Shown: in pieces, positions 1 to 5,810 of the stretch
How positions within the stretch are numbered: the first letter of the stretch is position 1
Layout: the number at the start of each line of letters is the position of its first letter
Origin: JBBQVO01 sp038211505
GTDB lineage: Bacteria > Chloroflexota > Dehalococcoidia > DSTF01 > JACRBR01
Assembly (NCBI GenBank): GCA_038211505.1
Contig: JBBQVO010000129.1
Location: 1 to 9,613, forward strand
Length of the DNA stretch: 9,613 nucleotides
Reading direction: 5' to 3'
Notes under the pieces: generated by a model
What the model was told of the DNA's origin: nothing
Databases searched by the model: none
What the model saw: the letters and a program-made list of their open reading frames with translations, nothing else
Translations under genes and position numbers: made by a program

Positions 1-2
1 TG

Positions 3-497
3 CTTGGACAGCAGGTGTCCGTCGCCGGCGCGACGACGCTCGCCGGACGCCTCGTCGATTGTCTCGGCGAGCCAGTCGCCGGCCTGACGGCGATGAGCCT
101 TACACACGTCTTCCCGCCCGCCGCGCGTATCGCCGAGGCCAGCCTCGACCGCCTCCGCCGCATCGGCCTGCCGACAGCGCGCGCACAGGCGATCCGCGCC
201 TTGGCTCGCGCGTACGCCGCCGAAGACGTGCAACTCGACGGTTGCAGCAGTCTCGACGAACTGATCGAATCGCTCACGTCGCTCCCCGGCGTCGGCCCGT
301 GGACCGCGCACATGATCGCGATGCACGCCGCCGGCCACCCGGACGCCTTCCCGGCCGGCGATCTCGGCCTCCGCCGCGCGACAGCCCGCCTGACGGGCGC
401 AAGCGCTCCGCTCGACGAGCGCGACGTCGAAGCGATGTCCGAAGCATGGCGCCCGTATCGCGCACTCGCGTCCATGCATCTGTGGATGTCGACCTAA
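3..497 (+). CDS. alkA: AlkA-family DNA-3-methyladenine glycosylase, C-terminal part (5' end outside the window)
   Basis: Base-excision repair enzyme that removes alkylated purines from DNA. The frame is already open at the left edge and begins with LGQQVS, the motif that opens the HhH-GPD domain of AlkA-type glycosylases, so the true start lies upstream; the GTG at 15 is internal. The helix-hairpin-helix signature LPGVGPWTA is followed by PAGDLGLRRA, whose Asp (codon 360-362) is in the place of the catalytic aspartate (Asp238 of E. coli AlkA). The C-terminus (EAWRPYRALASMHLW) is the normal family ending, so the 3' end is intact. Whether the missing N-terminus is a plain AlkA domain or an Ada-AlkA fusion cannot be told. 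Function rests on family motifs; the symbol is by family, not by proven orthology. Confidence 0.88.
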   Translation, partial: LGQQVSVAGATTLAGRLVDCLGEPVAGLTAMSLTHVFPPAARIAEASLDRLRRIGLPTARAQAIRALARAYAAEDVQLDGCSSLDELIESLTSLPGVGPWTAHMIAMHAAGHPDAFPAGDLGLRRATARLTGASAPLDERDVEAMSEAWRPYRALASMHLWMST

Positions 498-740
498 GCG
501 ACGCCTTGATCCCGGCCGTCGCAGCCGACGTGTGCGGGCACCAGCAACAACCGAGCCCCGCGCGATCAGGACATATCGCAGAACGAGGTACATATGCGCT
601 TCTGCCACGTTCGCGTAACCGGCGCGTAATGATTGCCAGACGACGTTTTCTCTTCGCCGCTAGGGTGCCTGTATCAACGAAGGCGAGCACCGCAGTTGTG
701 GCCACGACCGCGGACGCTCGCATTGCAGGTCCACTGTTCC

Positions 741-746
741 AGGAGG
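741..746 (+). promoter_or_regulatory. Shine-Dalgarno of the beta-propeller gene
   Basis: AGGAGG lies 6 bases before the ATG at 753. It decides the start: the same frame is open upstream to 633, but those upstream codons have no ribosome site and would put a non-secretory stretch in front of a clear signal peptide. Confidence 0.8.
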
Positions 747-752
747 GAACTC

Positions 753-1889
753 ATGCCCACATATCTACGCAGACTTGGCGTTGTCGCGCTCGCGATCGCG
801 CTCCTCACGGTGACGGCGGGGTTCGCCGTCCACAACAAACCGGCCGAAGCGGCTGGAAACGCCGGCGCCGTCTTCACGATGACGAACGCCGCCGATGGCA
901 ACGCGGTCGTCGCCTTCGCGCGCGATCGCGACGGGGGGTTGACGCGCGTCGGCACCTATCCGACGGGCGGCCTCGGCACCGGTAAGCCGCGACTCTCATC
1001 GCAGGGATCGCTCACGCTCACCGATGATCGCCGCTTCTTGCTCGTCGCCAACCCCGGCAGCAACGATGTCACGACCTTTGCCGTCGCGCACGATGCGACG
1101 CTGACGCTCGTTGATCGCGAAGCTTCGGGCGGCGGCAAGCCGGTGAGCATCACCATCGATGGCAATCTCGTCTACGTCCTCAACGGCGGCGCGCCCAACA
1201 ACATCAACGGCTTCCGCATCAGTCGGCGCGGCGCGCTGACGCCGCTGGACGGCTCGACGCGGCCGCTAAGCGCCGAGGGCGTCGACCCGGCGCAGGTGCA
1301 GTTCAACGATCGCGGCGACACGCTCGTTGTGACCGAGAAGGCGTCGAATAAGATCGATACGTTCCGCGTCGGCCGCGATGGGTACACAAGTGGCCCCGTC
1401 GTTCACGACTCCAGTGGCGTGACGCCGTTCGGTCTCGGATTCACGCGCAAGGGCGACTTTGTCGTCAGCGAGGCATTCGGCGGCGTTCTCGGCAAGGCCG
1501 CAGCGTCGTCGTACTCGCTCGACAAGCCGACCGGCTTCAACATCATCAGCGGCAGCGTTGGCGATGGTGAGAGTGAGGTCTGCTGGGTCGTCATCTCCCG
1601 CGACAACCGCTATGCGTATGTGACGAACTTCCAGAGCGGCACGATCTCCAGCTACAACGTCGCTCGCGACGGCACGCTCACGCTAGATCAGGAAGTTGCC
1701 GCGCGCACGAGCCCGGCGTTCGGGCCGCGTGACGAAGCGTCCACCCGAAACGGCCGCCTGCTCTACGTGATCGACATCGCTGATCCCGTCGTCATCGGCT
1801 ACGAAGTGCAGCACGATGGCAGCCTCGTCGAGGTAAGCCGGACGCACGACGGCCTGCCGTCGACGTTCGCCGGCATCGCCGTCGAGTGA
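753..1889 (+). CDS. Secreted seven-bladed beta-propeller protein, lactonase family (PF10282-like)
   Basis: 378 residues. Residues 1-34 form a signal peptide: basic YLRR, a hydrophobic core (about 8-26) and an AEA-A cleavage region at 31-34, so the protein is exported. The rest is a run of blade-like repeats with similar phrases, such as GNAVVAFARDRDGGLTRVGT, SNDVTTFAVAHDATLTLVDR, INGFRISRRGALTPLDGS, NKIDTFRVGRDG, GTISSYNVARDGTLTLDQ and VIGYEVQHDGSLVEVSR. This strand / short turn / 'DG-L' pattern is typical of the 6-phosphogluconolactonase / muconate-cyclase-like propellers. Length fits a single seven-bladed propeller after a leader. True lactonases of the family act in the cytoplasm on sugar lactones; an exported member need not have that activity, so substrate and enzyme function are unknown. 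It seems to be a single-gene unit, with a strong hairpin after the stop codon. Start chosen from the AGGAGG site and the leader. Confidence 0.85.
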   Translation: MPTYLRRLGVVALAIALLTVTAGFAVHNKPAEAAGNAGAVFTMTNAADGNAVVAFARDRDGGLTRVGTYPTGGLGTGKPRLSSQGSLTLTDDRRFLLVANPGSNDVTTFAVAHDATLTLVDREASGGGKPVSITIDGNLVYVLNGGAPNNINGFRISRRGALTPLDGSTRPLSAEGVDPAQVQFNDRGDTLVVTEKASNKIDTFRVGRDGYTSGPVVHDSSGVTPFGLGFTRKGDFVVSEAFGGVLGKAAASSYSLDKPTGFNIISGSVGDGESEVCWVVISRDNRYAYVTNFQSGTISSYNVARDGTLTLDQEVAARTSPAFGPRDEASTRNGRLLYVIDIADPVVIGYEVQHDGSLVEVSRTHDGLPSTFAGIAVE

Positions 1890-1915
1890 CGCAGGCCACG
1901 ACCAATGTTCGTTTC

Positions 1916-1952
1916 GACGACGCCCGTTGCGCCCCGCGCAGCGGGCGTCGTC
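1916..1952 (+). terminator. Strong GC hairpin after the beta-propeller gene (possible transcript end, no U tract)
   Basis: The arm GACGACGCCCG (1916-1926) is perfectly complementary to CGGGCGTCGTC (1942-1952). The stem continues inward through a U-G wobble and four further pairs to a loop of about 5 bases, about 16 pairs in all. It begins 27 bases after the stop codon. The downstream bases (ACTTCTCC) are not a clean T run, so it may stop transcription poorly and act instead as a 3'-end stabiliser. Confidence 0.5.
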
Positions 1953-2110
1953 ACTTCTCCACACTCGCCTGACGCGCGAGATGTTGATGCTTCTGTAATG
2001 AGCACTTCCTGATCTTGCTCCAGATGTCCCGCGAACAGGTGGCATGCGCCGCGTGTGCGACGTGCTCACCCCGGGAGCCGAACCTCCGGCGGGGAAGCGA
2101 CCTATTTGAA

Positions 2111-2120
2111 GGAGTAGGAG
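2111..2120 (+). promoter_or_regulatory. Purine-rich ribosome binding site of the lipoprotein gene
   Basis: GGAGTAGGAG contains two overlapping Shine-Dalgarno-like cores (GGAG at 2111 and AGGAG at 2116-2120), 3 and 9 bases before the ATG at 2124. It supports that start. Confidence 0.65.
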
Positions 2121-2123
2121 AAG

Positions 2124-2861
2124 ATGAAGGAAACGATCTGGAAGCGAGGGCGTTTGCTGGCCGTTGGCGTGATCGCCATCGTCGGCGTCGGCGCCTTTGC
2201 CGCAGCCTGTAGCAGCGGCACGAGCAGCGGCGACAAGACGTCGACCGCCGCCGCCGGCGCGCCGCGTCCGACGACCGCCGCGGCGCCGACGGCCGCCGCG
2301 AAGACGGCGCCGGCGAACACGCCGGCCTCGACGCCCGCCAGCGGCGCGACGACCGGCGCCGTCACCGAGCTCGGCTCGACGCCGGGATGGGGCGGCGGCG
2401 CAACGGCCACCGTCTTCTACACGAAGCAGTTCTTCTGCGACAAGACGCCGTGCGAGGCCGGCACCGCCGGCACGAACGCCCCGGCCACGAAGGATCCGGT
2501 GCCGTCGGTGTGGGTGCTGGTGCCGCTGTTCAAGGACACGACCGGCCTCAACTTTCACTGCCCGACGGAGGGTAACTGCGTGGCTCACCCGAAGGAGCTC
2601 GATGTGAGCAAGATCGGTCTCGGCAACGTCATCCCGTTGCCGCCGCACAGCCACATCGTCGACACGAAGGAAGCCGGCTTCTCGGCCGCGGCCAACACGC
2701 CGTGGAAGGTCGTCGTCGTCGGCGTCAAGACGCGCGCCGCATGGGACATGCTCGAGCAGGGCAAGTCGATCGACACGCTCCGCACCGTGCAAGCGATGGG
2801 CGACACGACGGCGACGGGCGACGTGCCCTCCAACATCGTGCTGTTCTTCGGCATCCGATAG
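2124..2861 (+). CDS. Lipoprotein of unrecognised family with Ala/Thr/Pro linker and a Cys/His-containing domain
   Basis: 245 residues. After KRGRLL and a hydrophobic core (about 11-26) comes a lipobox-like site AFAAAC with Cys29 as the likely lipidated residue; position -3 is Ala rather than the usual Leu, so this is slightly atypical. Residues 30-82 are almost only Ala, Thr, Pro, Ser and Gly, a flexible surface linker. The folded part (about 93-245) carries Cys105, Cys110, Cys146 and Cys152, which could form two disulfides outside the cell, and His145, His155, His175 and His177 (PLPPHSHIV). It ends in mixed strand-like segments (WKVVVVGV, NIVLFF). I do not recognise the family and give no function; an extracellular binding domain is only one possibility. 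It has its own ribosome site and is followed at once by a 16-pair hairpin, so it is probably transcribed alone. Confidence 0.8.
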   Translation: MKETIWKRGRLLAVGVIAIVGVGAFAAACSSGTSSGDKTSTAAAGAPRPTTAAAPTAAAKTAPANTPASTPASGATTGAVTELGSTPGWGGGATATVFYTKQFFCDKTPCEAGTAGTNAPATKDPVPSVWVLVPLFKDTTGLNFHCPTEGNCVAHPKELDVSKIGLGNVIPLPPHSHIVDTKEAGFSAAANTPWKVVVVGVKTRAAWDMLEQGKSIDTLRTVQAMGDTTATGDVPSNIVLFFGIR

Positions 2862-2865
2862 CCAC

Positions 2866-2904
2866 GAGCGCGGCGCCGGCGAGACCCACGCCGGCGCCGC
2901 GCTC
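2866..2904 (+). terminator. Perfect 16-pair GC hairpin after the lipoprotein gene
   Basis: GAGCGCGGCGCCGGCG (2866-2881) pairs without mismatch with 2889-2904 around a 7-base loop (AGACCCA). It starts 5 bases after the stop codon. No T run follows (ACCTCTAG), so it is a terminator-like or RNA-stabilising hairpin, not a textbook rho-independent terminator. Confidence 0.55.
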
Positions 2905-2949
2905 ACCTCTAGCGCCAACGAGGCGCGAGAAACAAAGCCCTCGCCACCC

Positions 2950-2975
2950 GTAGGGACAGGTCTTCAGACCTGTCC
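2950..2975. repeat. GTAG-headed palindrome, class 1 (GGACAGGTCT type), REP-like
   Basis: GTAG is followed by the 10-base arm GGACAGGTCT (2954-2963), sharing the G at 2953-2954 boundary, then 2 bases, then the exact reverse complement AGACCTGTCC (2966-2975). It lies in the non-coding gap between the lipoprotein and membrane-protein genes. The layout (GTAG foot plus palindrome) is that of REP elements; its sequence differs from the class 2 copies at 5083-5224, but both this copy and the one at 5121 are followed by GCGGTCG. Confidence 0.6.
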
Positions 2976-3033
2976 GCGGTCGGCACACGAGCATCGAATC
3001 AACCGGCTAACGCGCGTCGAAGCAGAGAGCATC

Positions 3034-3038
3034 AGGAG
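3034..3038 (+). promoter_or_regulatory. Shine-Dalgarno of the membrane-protein gene
   Basis: AGGAG sits 5 bases before the ATG at 3044 and fixes that start. Confidence 0.7.
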
Positions 3039-3043
3039 CAACC

Positions 3044-3766
3044 ATGGCCATCCAACCTCAAGCGATGTCGATGCCGTCGAGTGACGCGCGAGTTCACACC
3101 GCCGCCACTATGCGCGTGGAGCGCCTGTTCGGACTGATGCCGCTGCTCCTCGCCGGTGCCGGCGCCATCACCGTCACGGTCGGCTCGTACATGGCCTGGG
3201 CGACGTTCTATGCCGGCCTAATCTCGCGCGATGGCGTGGCGGGACATGGCAAATACTTCATTGGCCTCGGCGCCGCGTCGGTGCTCGTCGTCGCGCTCTC
3301 GATGTTTCCGGGCGTGTCACGGGCGATACGCCTGCTCGTCTTCCCCGCCGGCGCGACGATTGCCTTCTTCGCGATCCGCGATCTGCGCAACCTCGACGCG
3401 CTCGTCAACGATCCCGCGTCCGGCTTCTACGTGCCTGGCCACGGCCACGGCCTCTACGTCGTCATCGCTGGCGCCGTGATGCTGATGCTGGCGGCATTCG
3501 TCACGACGTCGCTGCCGGGGCTGCGACCGATGCGCCTCTCGCGCACGCTCGCCGCGCTCGCCGCTGTCGCCGCCGTCGCGATGCTCATTCCCGCTCTCTA
3601 CGGCGAGTACTACATGCACGTCGTCTCGGGGGCCGGACACATCCACAATCACAACGCCATCCTCAACCCGACGCACCTGCTGAACGTCGGCGGCGCTATC
3701 GCCGCCGTCGCCGCCCTGCGCCTCAGCATCGCCAGCGTTCCCCGGCCCCAGCGCCACGACCGCTGA
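3044..3766 (+). CDS. Six-helix integral membrane protein with histidine clusters, unknown function
   Basis: 240 residues. Hydrophobic stretches at about 29-51, 71-90, 95-111, 136-158, 167-187 and 210-230 suggest six transmembrane helices. Two loops are rich in histidine: PGHGHGLY (131-138, at the start of helix 4) and, between helices 5 and 6, the segment 192-211 containing His192, GHIHNHN (198-204) and PTH (209-211). With His68 this could form a metal site at one membrane face, but no known metalloenzyme signature was recognised. The pattern of a Trp near the end of helix 1, a short glycine-rich loop and a following helix occurs in many small uncharacterised membrane proteins. It is the last + strand gene before the convergent aroF unit and is followed by a good terminator. 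Function is not assigned. Confidence 0.78.
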   Translation: MAIQPQAMSMPSSDARVHTAATMRVERLFGLMPLLLAGAGAITVTVGSYMAWATFYAGLISRDGVAGHGKYFIGLGAASVLVVALSMFPGVSRAIRLLVFPAGATIAFFAIRDLRNLDALVNDPASGFYVPGHGHGLYVVIAGAVMLMLAAFVTTSLPGLRPMRLSRTLAALAAVAAVAMLIPALYGEYYMHVVSGAGHIHNHNAILNPTHLLNVGGAIAAVAALRLSIASVPRPQRHDR

Positions 3767-3838
3767 GAGCGCAGCGTCGCCAAGGTAGCGACGGCATCCC
3801 GCTCCATCTATGTTCATGCGTGCGGGAGCCATCAAAGC

Positions 3839-3873
3839 AGAGAGCCGAGGAACACGTCCTCGGCTCTCTTTTT
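3839..3873. terminator. Rho-independent terminator between convergent genes
   Basis: AGAGAGCCGAGGA (3839-3851) and TCCTCGGCTCTCT (3857-3869) form a perfect 13-pair stem with the 5-base loop ACACG, followed by a 5-base T run (3869-3873) on the + strand. This is a textbook terminator for the membrane-protein gene. On the - strand the stem is followed after two bases by only three T (complement of AAA 3834-3836), so it may also stop aroF transcripts, less efficiently. Confidence 0.88.
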
Positions 3874-3894
3874 ACGATTACCAGCAACGAGGCG

Positions 3895-3922
3895 ATCCCG
3901 CCTCTCGCCTCCCGTCTCCCGC
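3895..3922 (-). repeat. Four 7-base tandem units, purine-rich, just after aroF
   Basis: On the + strand the units are ATCCCGC, CTCTCGC, CTCCCGT and CTCCCGC; on the - strand they read as near copies of RCGGGAG. They begin 2 bases past the aroF stop codon, so they are transcribed as its 3' trailer unless termination is earlier. Short degenerate array; seen directly, no known role. Confidence 0.5.
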
Positions 3923-3924
3923 CT

Positions 3925-4965
3925 CTACACCGCGACTGCGGCCCGCTCCATCGTCTTTCCCACCGCCGCCGCGACCTTCGCGACGTTGGCCATGACGCTG
4001 CTGAACATCTCGAATGTCAGCGACTGCGCGCCGTCGCTGAGCGCGTGCTCGGGGCTCGGGTGCACCTCGAGAATCAGGCCGTCGGCGCCGGCGGCGATCA
4101 TGCCGAGGCTCACGGGCTCGACGAGTTTGCGCTTGCCGGTGCCGTGGCTGGGGTCAGCGACGACGGGCAGGTGGCTCATCTCCTTGATCAGCGGGATGGC
4201 GTTGATGTCCATCGTGTTGCGCGCCGCCGTCTCGAACGTGCGAATGCCGCGCTCGCACAGGATCACGTCGCGGTTGCCCTTGGCGAGAATGTACTCCGCC
4301 GCGAGCAGCCACTCCTGCATCGATGACGACATGCCGCGCTTCAGCAGCACCGGCTTGTGCGCCTTCGCCACTTCTTCGAGCAAGAAGAAGTTCTGGGCGT
4401 TGCGCGTGCCGATCTGCAGGACGTCGGCGTACTTGGCGACGTCCTGCACCGACGCCTCCGACATCACCTCGGTGACGATCGGCAGCCCCGTCTCGTCGCG
4501 CGCCGCGGCCAGCAGCTTCAGCCCCTCGACCTCGAGCCCGCGGAAGCTGTACGGCGATGTGCGCGGCTTGAAGGCGCCGCCACGCATCATCGAGGCGCCG
4601 CGCGCGCGCATCGCCCGCGCCGTCGCCATGATCTGCTCTTCGCTCTCGACGGCGCACGGGCCGGCGATCACCGTCACGGTGCCCTCACCGATCTTGACGC
4701 CGTTGACGTTGACGATCGTGTCGGCCGGCTTGAACTCGCGGCTGCACAGCTTGAACGGGCTGCTGATCGGCACCGTGCTGTCGACGCCGTCCATCACTTC
4801 GATGTCATCGGCCAGCTCCGGATGCTCGCGATCGAGCCCGACGACGCCGATCACCGTCCGCTCGACGCCGTGAATCGCGTGGCCATCGAGCCCGACTTCC
4901 TTGATGCGAGCCATCACCGCATCGAACTCCGCGGGCGTGTGCCCCGGCTTCATGATCACCATCAT
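3925..4965 (-). CDS. aroF: 3-deoxy-7-phosphoheptulonate (DAHP) synthase, type I-beta
   Basis: Joins phosphoenolpyruvate and erythrose 4-phosphate to give DAHP, the first step of the shikimate pathway, in the cytoplasm. 346 residues, near the length of the Thermotoga-type enzyme. Residues 1 to about 70 (MVIMKPGHTPAEFDAVMARI...) are the ferredoxin-like regulatory domain that in characterised relatives mediates feedback inhibition by aromatic amino acids. The TIM-barrel follows: PFKLCSRE (70-77), GPCAVES (102-108, metal-ligand Cys104), RGGAFKPRTSPYSF (128-141, phosphate and PEP binding), LQIGTRNAQNF, LLKRGM, ADPSHGTGKR and LEVHPSPEHALSDGAQSL, all normal for the family, so the enzyme should be active. 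The start is MetMet; GGAGGAG lies 8 bases before the first ATG. It is the last gene of the - strand run but 335 repeat-rich bases separate it from aroH, so it may have its own promoter. Confidence 0.96.
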   Translation of the reverse strand: MMVIMKPGHTPAEFDAVMARIKEVGLDGHAIHGVERTVIGVVGLDREHPELADDIEVMDGVDSTVPISSPFKLCSREFKPADTIVNVNGVKIGEGTVTVIAGPCAVESEEQIMATARAMRARGASMMRGGAFKPRTSPYSFRGLEVEGLKLLAAARDETGLPIVTEVMSEASVQDVAKYADVLQIGTRNAQNFFLLEEVAKAHKPVLLKRGMSSSMQEWLLAAEYILAKGNRDVILCERGIRTFETAARNTMDINAIPLIKEMSHLPVVADPSHGTGKRKLVEPVSLGMIAAGADGLILEVHPSPEHALSDGAQSLTFEMFSSVMANVAKVAAAVGKTMERAAVAV

Positions 4966-4971
4966 CGTTCA

Positions 4972-4980
4972 GTCTCCTCC
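4972..4980 (-). promoter_or_regulatory. aroF: Shine-Dalgarno of aroF, directly flanked by a hairpin
   Basis: Read on the - strand, GGAGGAGAC precedes the aroF ATG. Immediately upstream, 4981-4995 forms ACCCCC-AAA-GGGGGT, a 6-pair hairpin with a 3-base loop that ends at the first base of the ribosome site. The hairpin could stack on or restrict the site; this is inference from position alone. Confidence 0.6.
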
Positions 4981-4997
4981 ACCCCCTTTGGGGGTTA

Positions 4998-5042
4998 GTC
5001 GTTGGTCGTTAGTCGTTAGGGATCGATTGTCGTTGCGTCGTT
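4998..5042 (+). repeat. GTCGTT heptad repeats
   Basis: GTCGTT occurs at 4998, 5005, 5012, 5029 and 5037. The first three are exact 7-base tandem units (GTCGTTG, GTCGTTA, GTCGTTA); the last two are looser. Similar in kind to the short tandemly repeated heptamers known from cyanobacteria, with no known function. Confidence 0.6.
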
Positions 5043-5082
5043 AGGGGTTTTCAGCCCCGGGAGTGCGACGCGTTTTGTTTTC

Positions 5083-5106
5083 GTAGCGCGGGCTTTCCAG
5101 CCCGCG
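5083..5106. repeat. GTAG-headed palindrome, class 2, copy a
   Basis: GTAG at 5083-5086, then CGCGGGCT (5087-5094), loop TTCC, then AGCCCGCG (5099-5106), an exact 8-pair stem. Same GTAG foot and same GCGGGC core as the two copies to its right; different loop. Confidence 0.65.
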
Positions 5107-5117
5107 AGTTCGTCGTA

Positions 5118-5145
5118 CCTGTAGCGCGGGCGTTTTAGCCCGCGC
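5118..5145 (+). repeat. GTAG-headed palindrome, class 2, copy b (+ orientation)
   Basis: CCTGTAG followed by the arm GCGCGGGC (5124-5131, sharing the G of GTAG), loop GTTTTA, and GCCCGCGC (5138-5145). Over 28 bases it differs at one position (T versus A in the loop) from the reverse complement of 5197-5224, so b and c form an inverted pair. Confidence 0.7.
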
Positions 5146-5196
5146 GGTCGTTGTAGTCACGGATTATCTTGGCGCTCACACACCTCGTGTCACCCT

Positions 5197-5224
5197 GCGC
5201 GGGCTATAACGCCCGCGCTACAGG
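5197..5224 (-). repeat. GTAG-headed palindrome, class 2, copy c (- orientation)
   Basis: On the + strand: GCGCGGGC (5197-5204), loop TATAAC, GCCCGCGC (5211-5218), then the inverted foot CTAC and AGG. Facing copy b across 51 bases, the two make an arrangement like paired REP units (BIMEs). Confidence 0.7.
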
Positions 5225-5253
5225 GGAGATCTTCCTCATGATCACCCCTAATT

Positions 5254-5294
5254 CTTCGTGCTCTTAGTGGATCGTTCCCTTCGTGTCCTTCGTG
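5254..5294 (-). repeat. CACGAAG short repeats next to the aroH stop
   Basis: CACGAAG on the - strand (CTTCGTG on +) occurs at 5254, 5279 and 5288, the last two in a 9-base tandem step, with a related CCACTAAGAG between. It ends 6 bases past the aroH stop codon, in its 3' trailer. Low-complexity intergenic repeat of unknown role. Confidence 0.5.
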
Positions 5295-5300
5295 GCTCAT

Positions 5301-5687
5301 TCACTCTTCGTTCGCGAGATCGGGGCGCAGGACGCGGGCGCCTCGCAGGTAGACGAAGCGCACTTCGTCCTGACGCTTCGTCGTGTTGACGTGCATCAGG
5401 ATGCGTATGCACATCGGCAGGCTGCCCGGCACGTACATCTCGTGCATGCACGTGAGCGCGATGTGCGACCAGCCCAAATGACGCGCCGCCAGCGCCGGGA
5501 ACTCCGCGTTCACGTCTTGCGTCGTCGAGAAGAACGCGCTCGCGACGTCGTCGACATCGATCTCGTTGGCCTTGATGATGGCGGAGAGGAGCTCGCTCGT
5601 CGCTTCGAGGACGGCGTCCTTCGTGTTGGCGTCGACCGTTGTCGCGCCGCGGATGCCGCGTACCCGTACCGTCTCGTTCGTGCTCAC
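5301..5687 (-). CDS. aroH: Chorismate mutase, AroH class (monofunctional)
   Basis: Converts chorismate to prephenate, the branch step to phenylalanine and tyrosine, in the cytoplasm. 128 residues from the GTG at 5687, close to the 127 of B. subtilis AroH, whose active-site residues are all matched by alignment: Arg13 (Arg7 in B. subtilis), Phe63 (57), Arg69 (63), Thr79-Cys80 (74-75), Glu83 (78), Arg95 (90) and Tyr113 (108). Motifs RGIRGATTV, FPALAAR, VPGSLPMCIR and VYLRGARVLRPDL are typical. The frame stays open upstream to an ATG at 5744, but that adds 19 residues of no family likeness; the GTG has GGAG 5 bases before it, so it is preferred. It lies 157 bases after trpA with a hairpin between them, and probably shares its transcript. 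The AroH class is much rarer than AroQ. Confidence 0.95.
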   Translation of the reverse strand: MSTNETVRVRGIRGATTVDANTKDAVLEATSELLSAIIKANEIDVDDVASAFFSTTQDVNAEFPALAARHLGWSHIALTCMHEMYVPGSLPMCIRILMHVNTTKRQDEVRFVYLRGARVLRPDLANEE

Positions 5688-5810
5688 TGGTGCTCCGCAA
5701 TCGGCCGTTGTGTTCCCGCAGGAACCGTGCCCGCGCTCAGGCAAGGCCGCCCGCGTGTGCGAGCGGCGCTAGATATACGGCCCAAATGCGCCGGCCGCGG
5801 AGTACCACGC

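Larger units (their letters stand above)
4966..5300. other. Gene-free, repeat-dense gap between aroH and aroF
   Basis: No convincing coding frame. From left to right it holds the aroF ribosome site, a C5/G5 hairpin (4981-4995), 7-base GTCGTTR repeats (4998-5042), a weak GGGG-TTTTCA-GCCC hairpin (5044-5058), three GTAG-headed GCGCGGGC palindromes (5083-5224) and CTTCGTG repeats (5254-5294). No clear promoter was recognised, but aroF probably needs one here given the distance from aroH. Confidence 0.75.

Noticed and set aside
498..752. A small gene between the glycosylase and propeller genes
   Set aside because: The open frames there run into flanking genes in the wrong frame, lack ribosome sites and show no family likeness; no clear promoter or terminator was recognised either.
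59..985. Long + strand open frame rich in Arg and Pro overlapping the glycosylase
   Set aside because: Composition is that of an out-of-frame reading of GC-rich DNA; it crosses two well-supported genes in another frame and resembles no family.
1683..2918. 411-codon - strand open frame
   Set aside because: Lies antisense to the propeller and lipoprotein genes, which have ribosome sites, export signals and sensible codon use; the antisense product is low-complexity Arg/Gly.
5083..5224. CRISPR array
   Set aside because: Repeats are palindromes in both orientations with unequal spacing (14 and 51 bases) and only three copies; no cas gene nearby.
5688..5744. Upstream ATG start for aroH at 5744
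   Set aside because: Adds 19 residues without family likeness and has a poor ribosome site; the GTG at 5687 has GGAG and gives the normal length.
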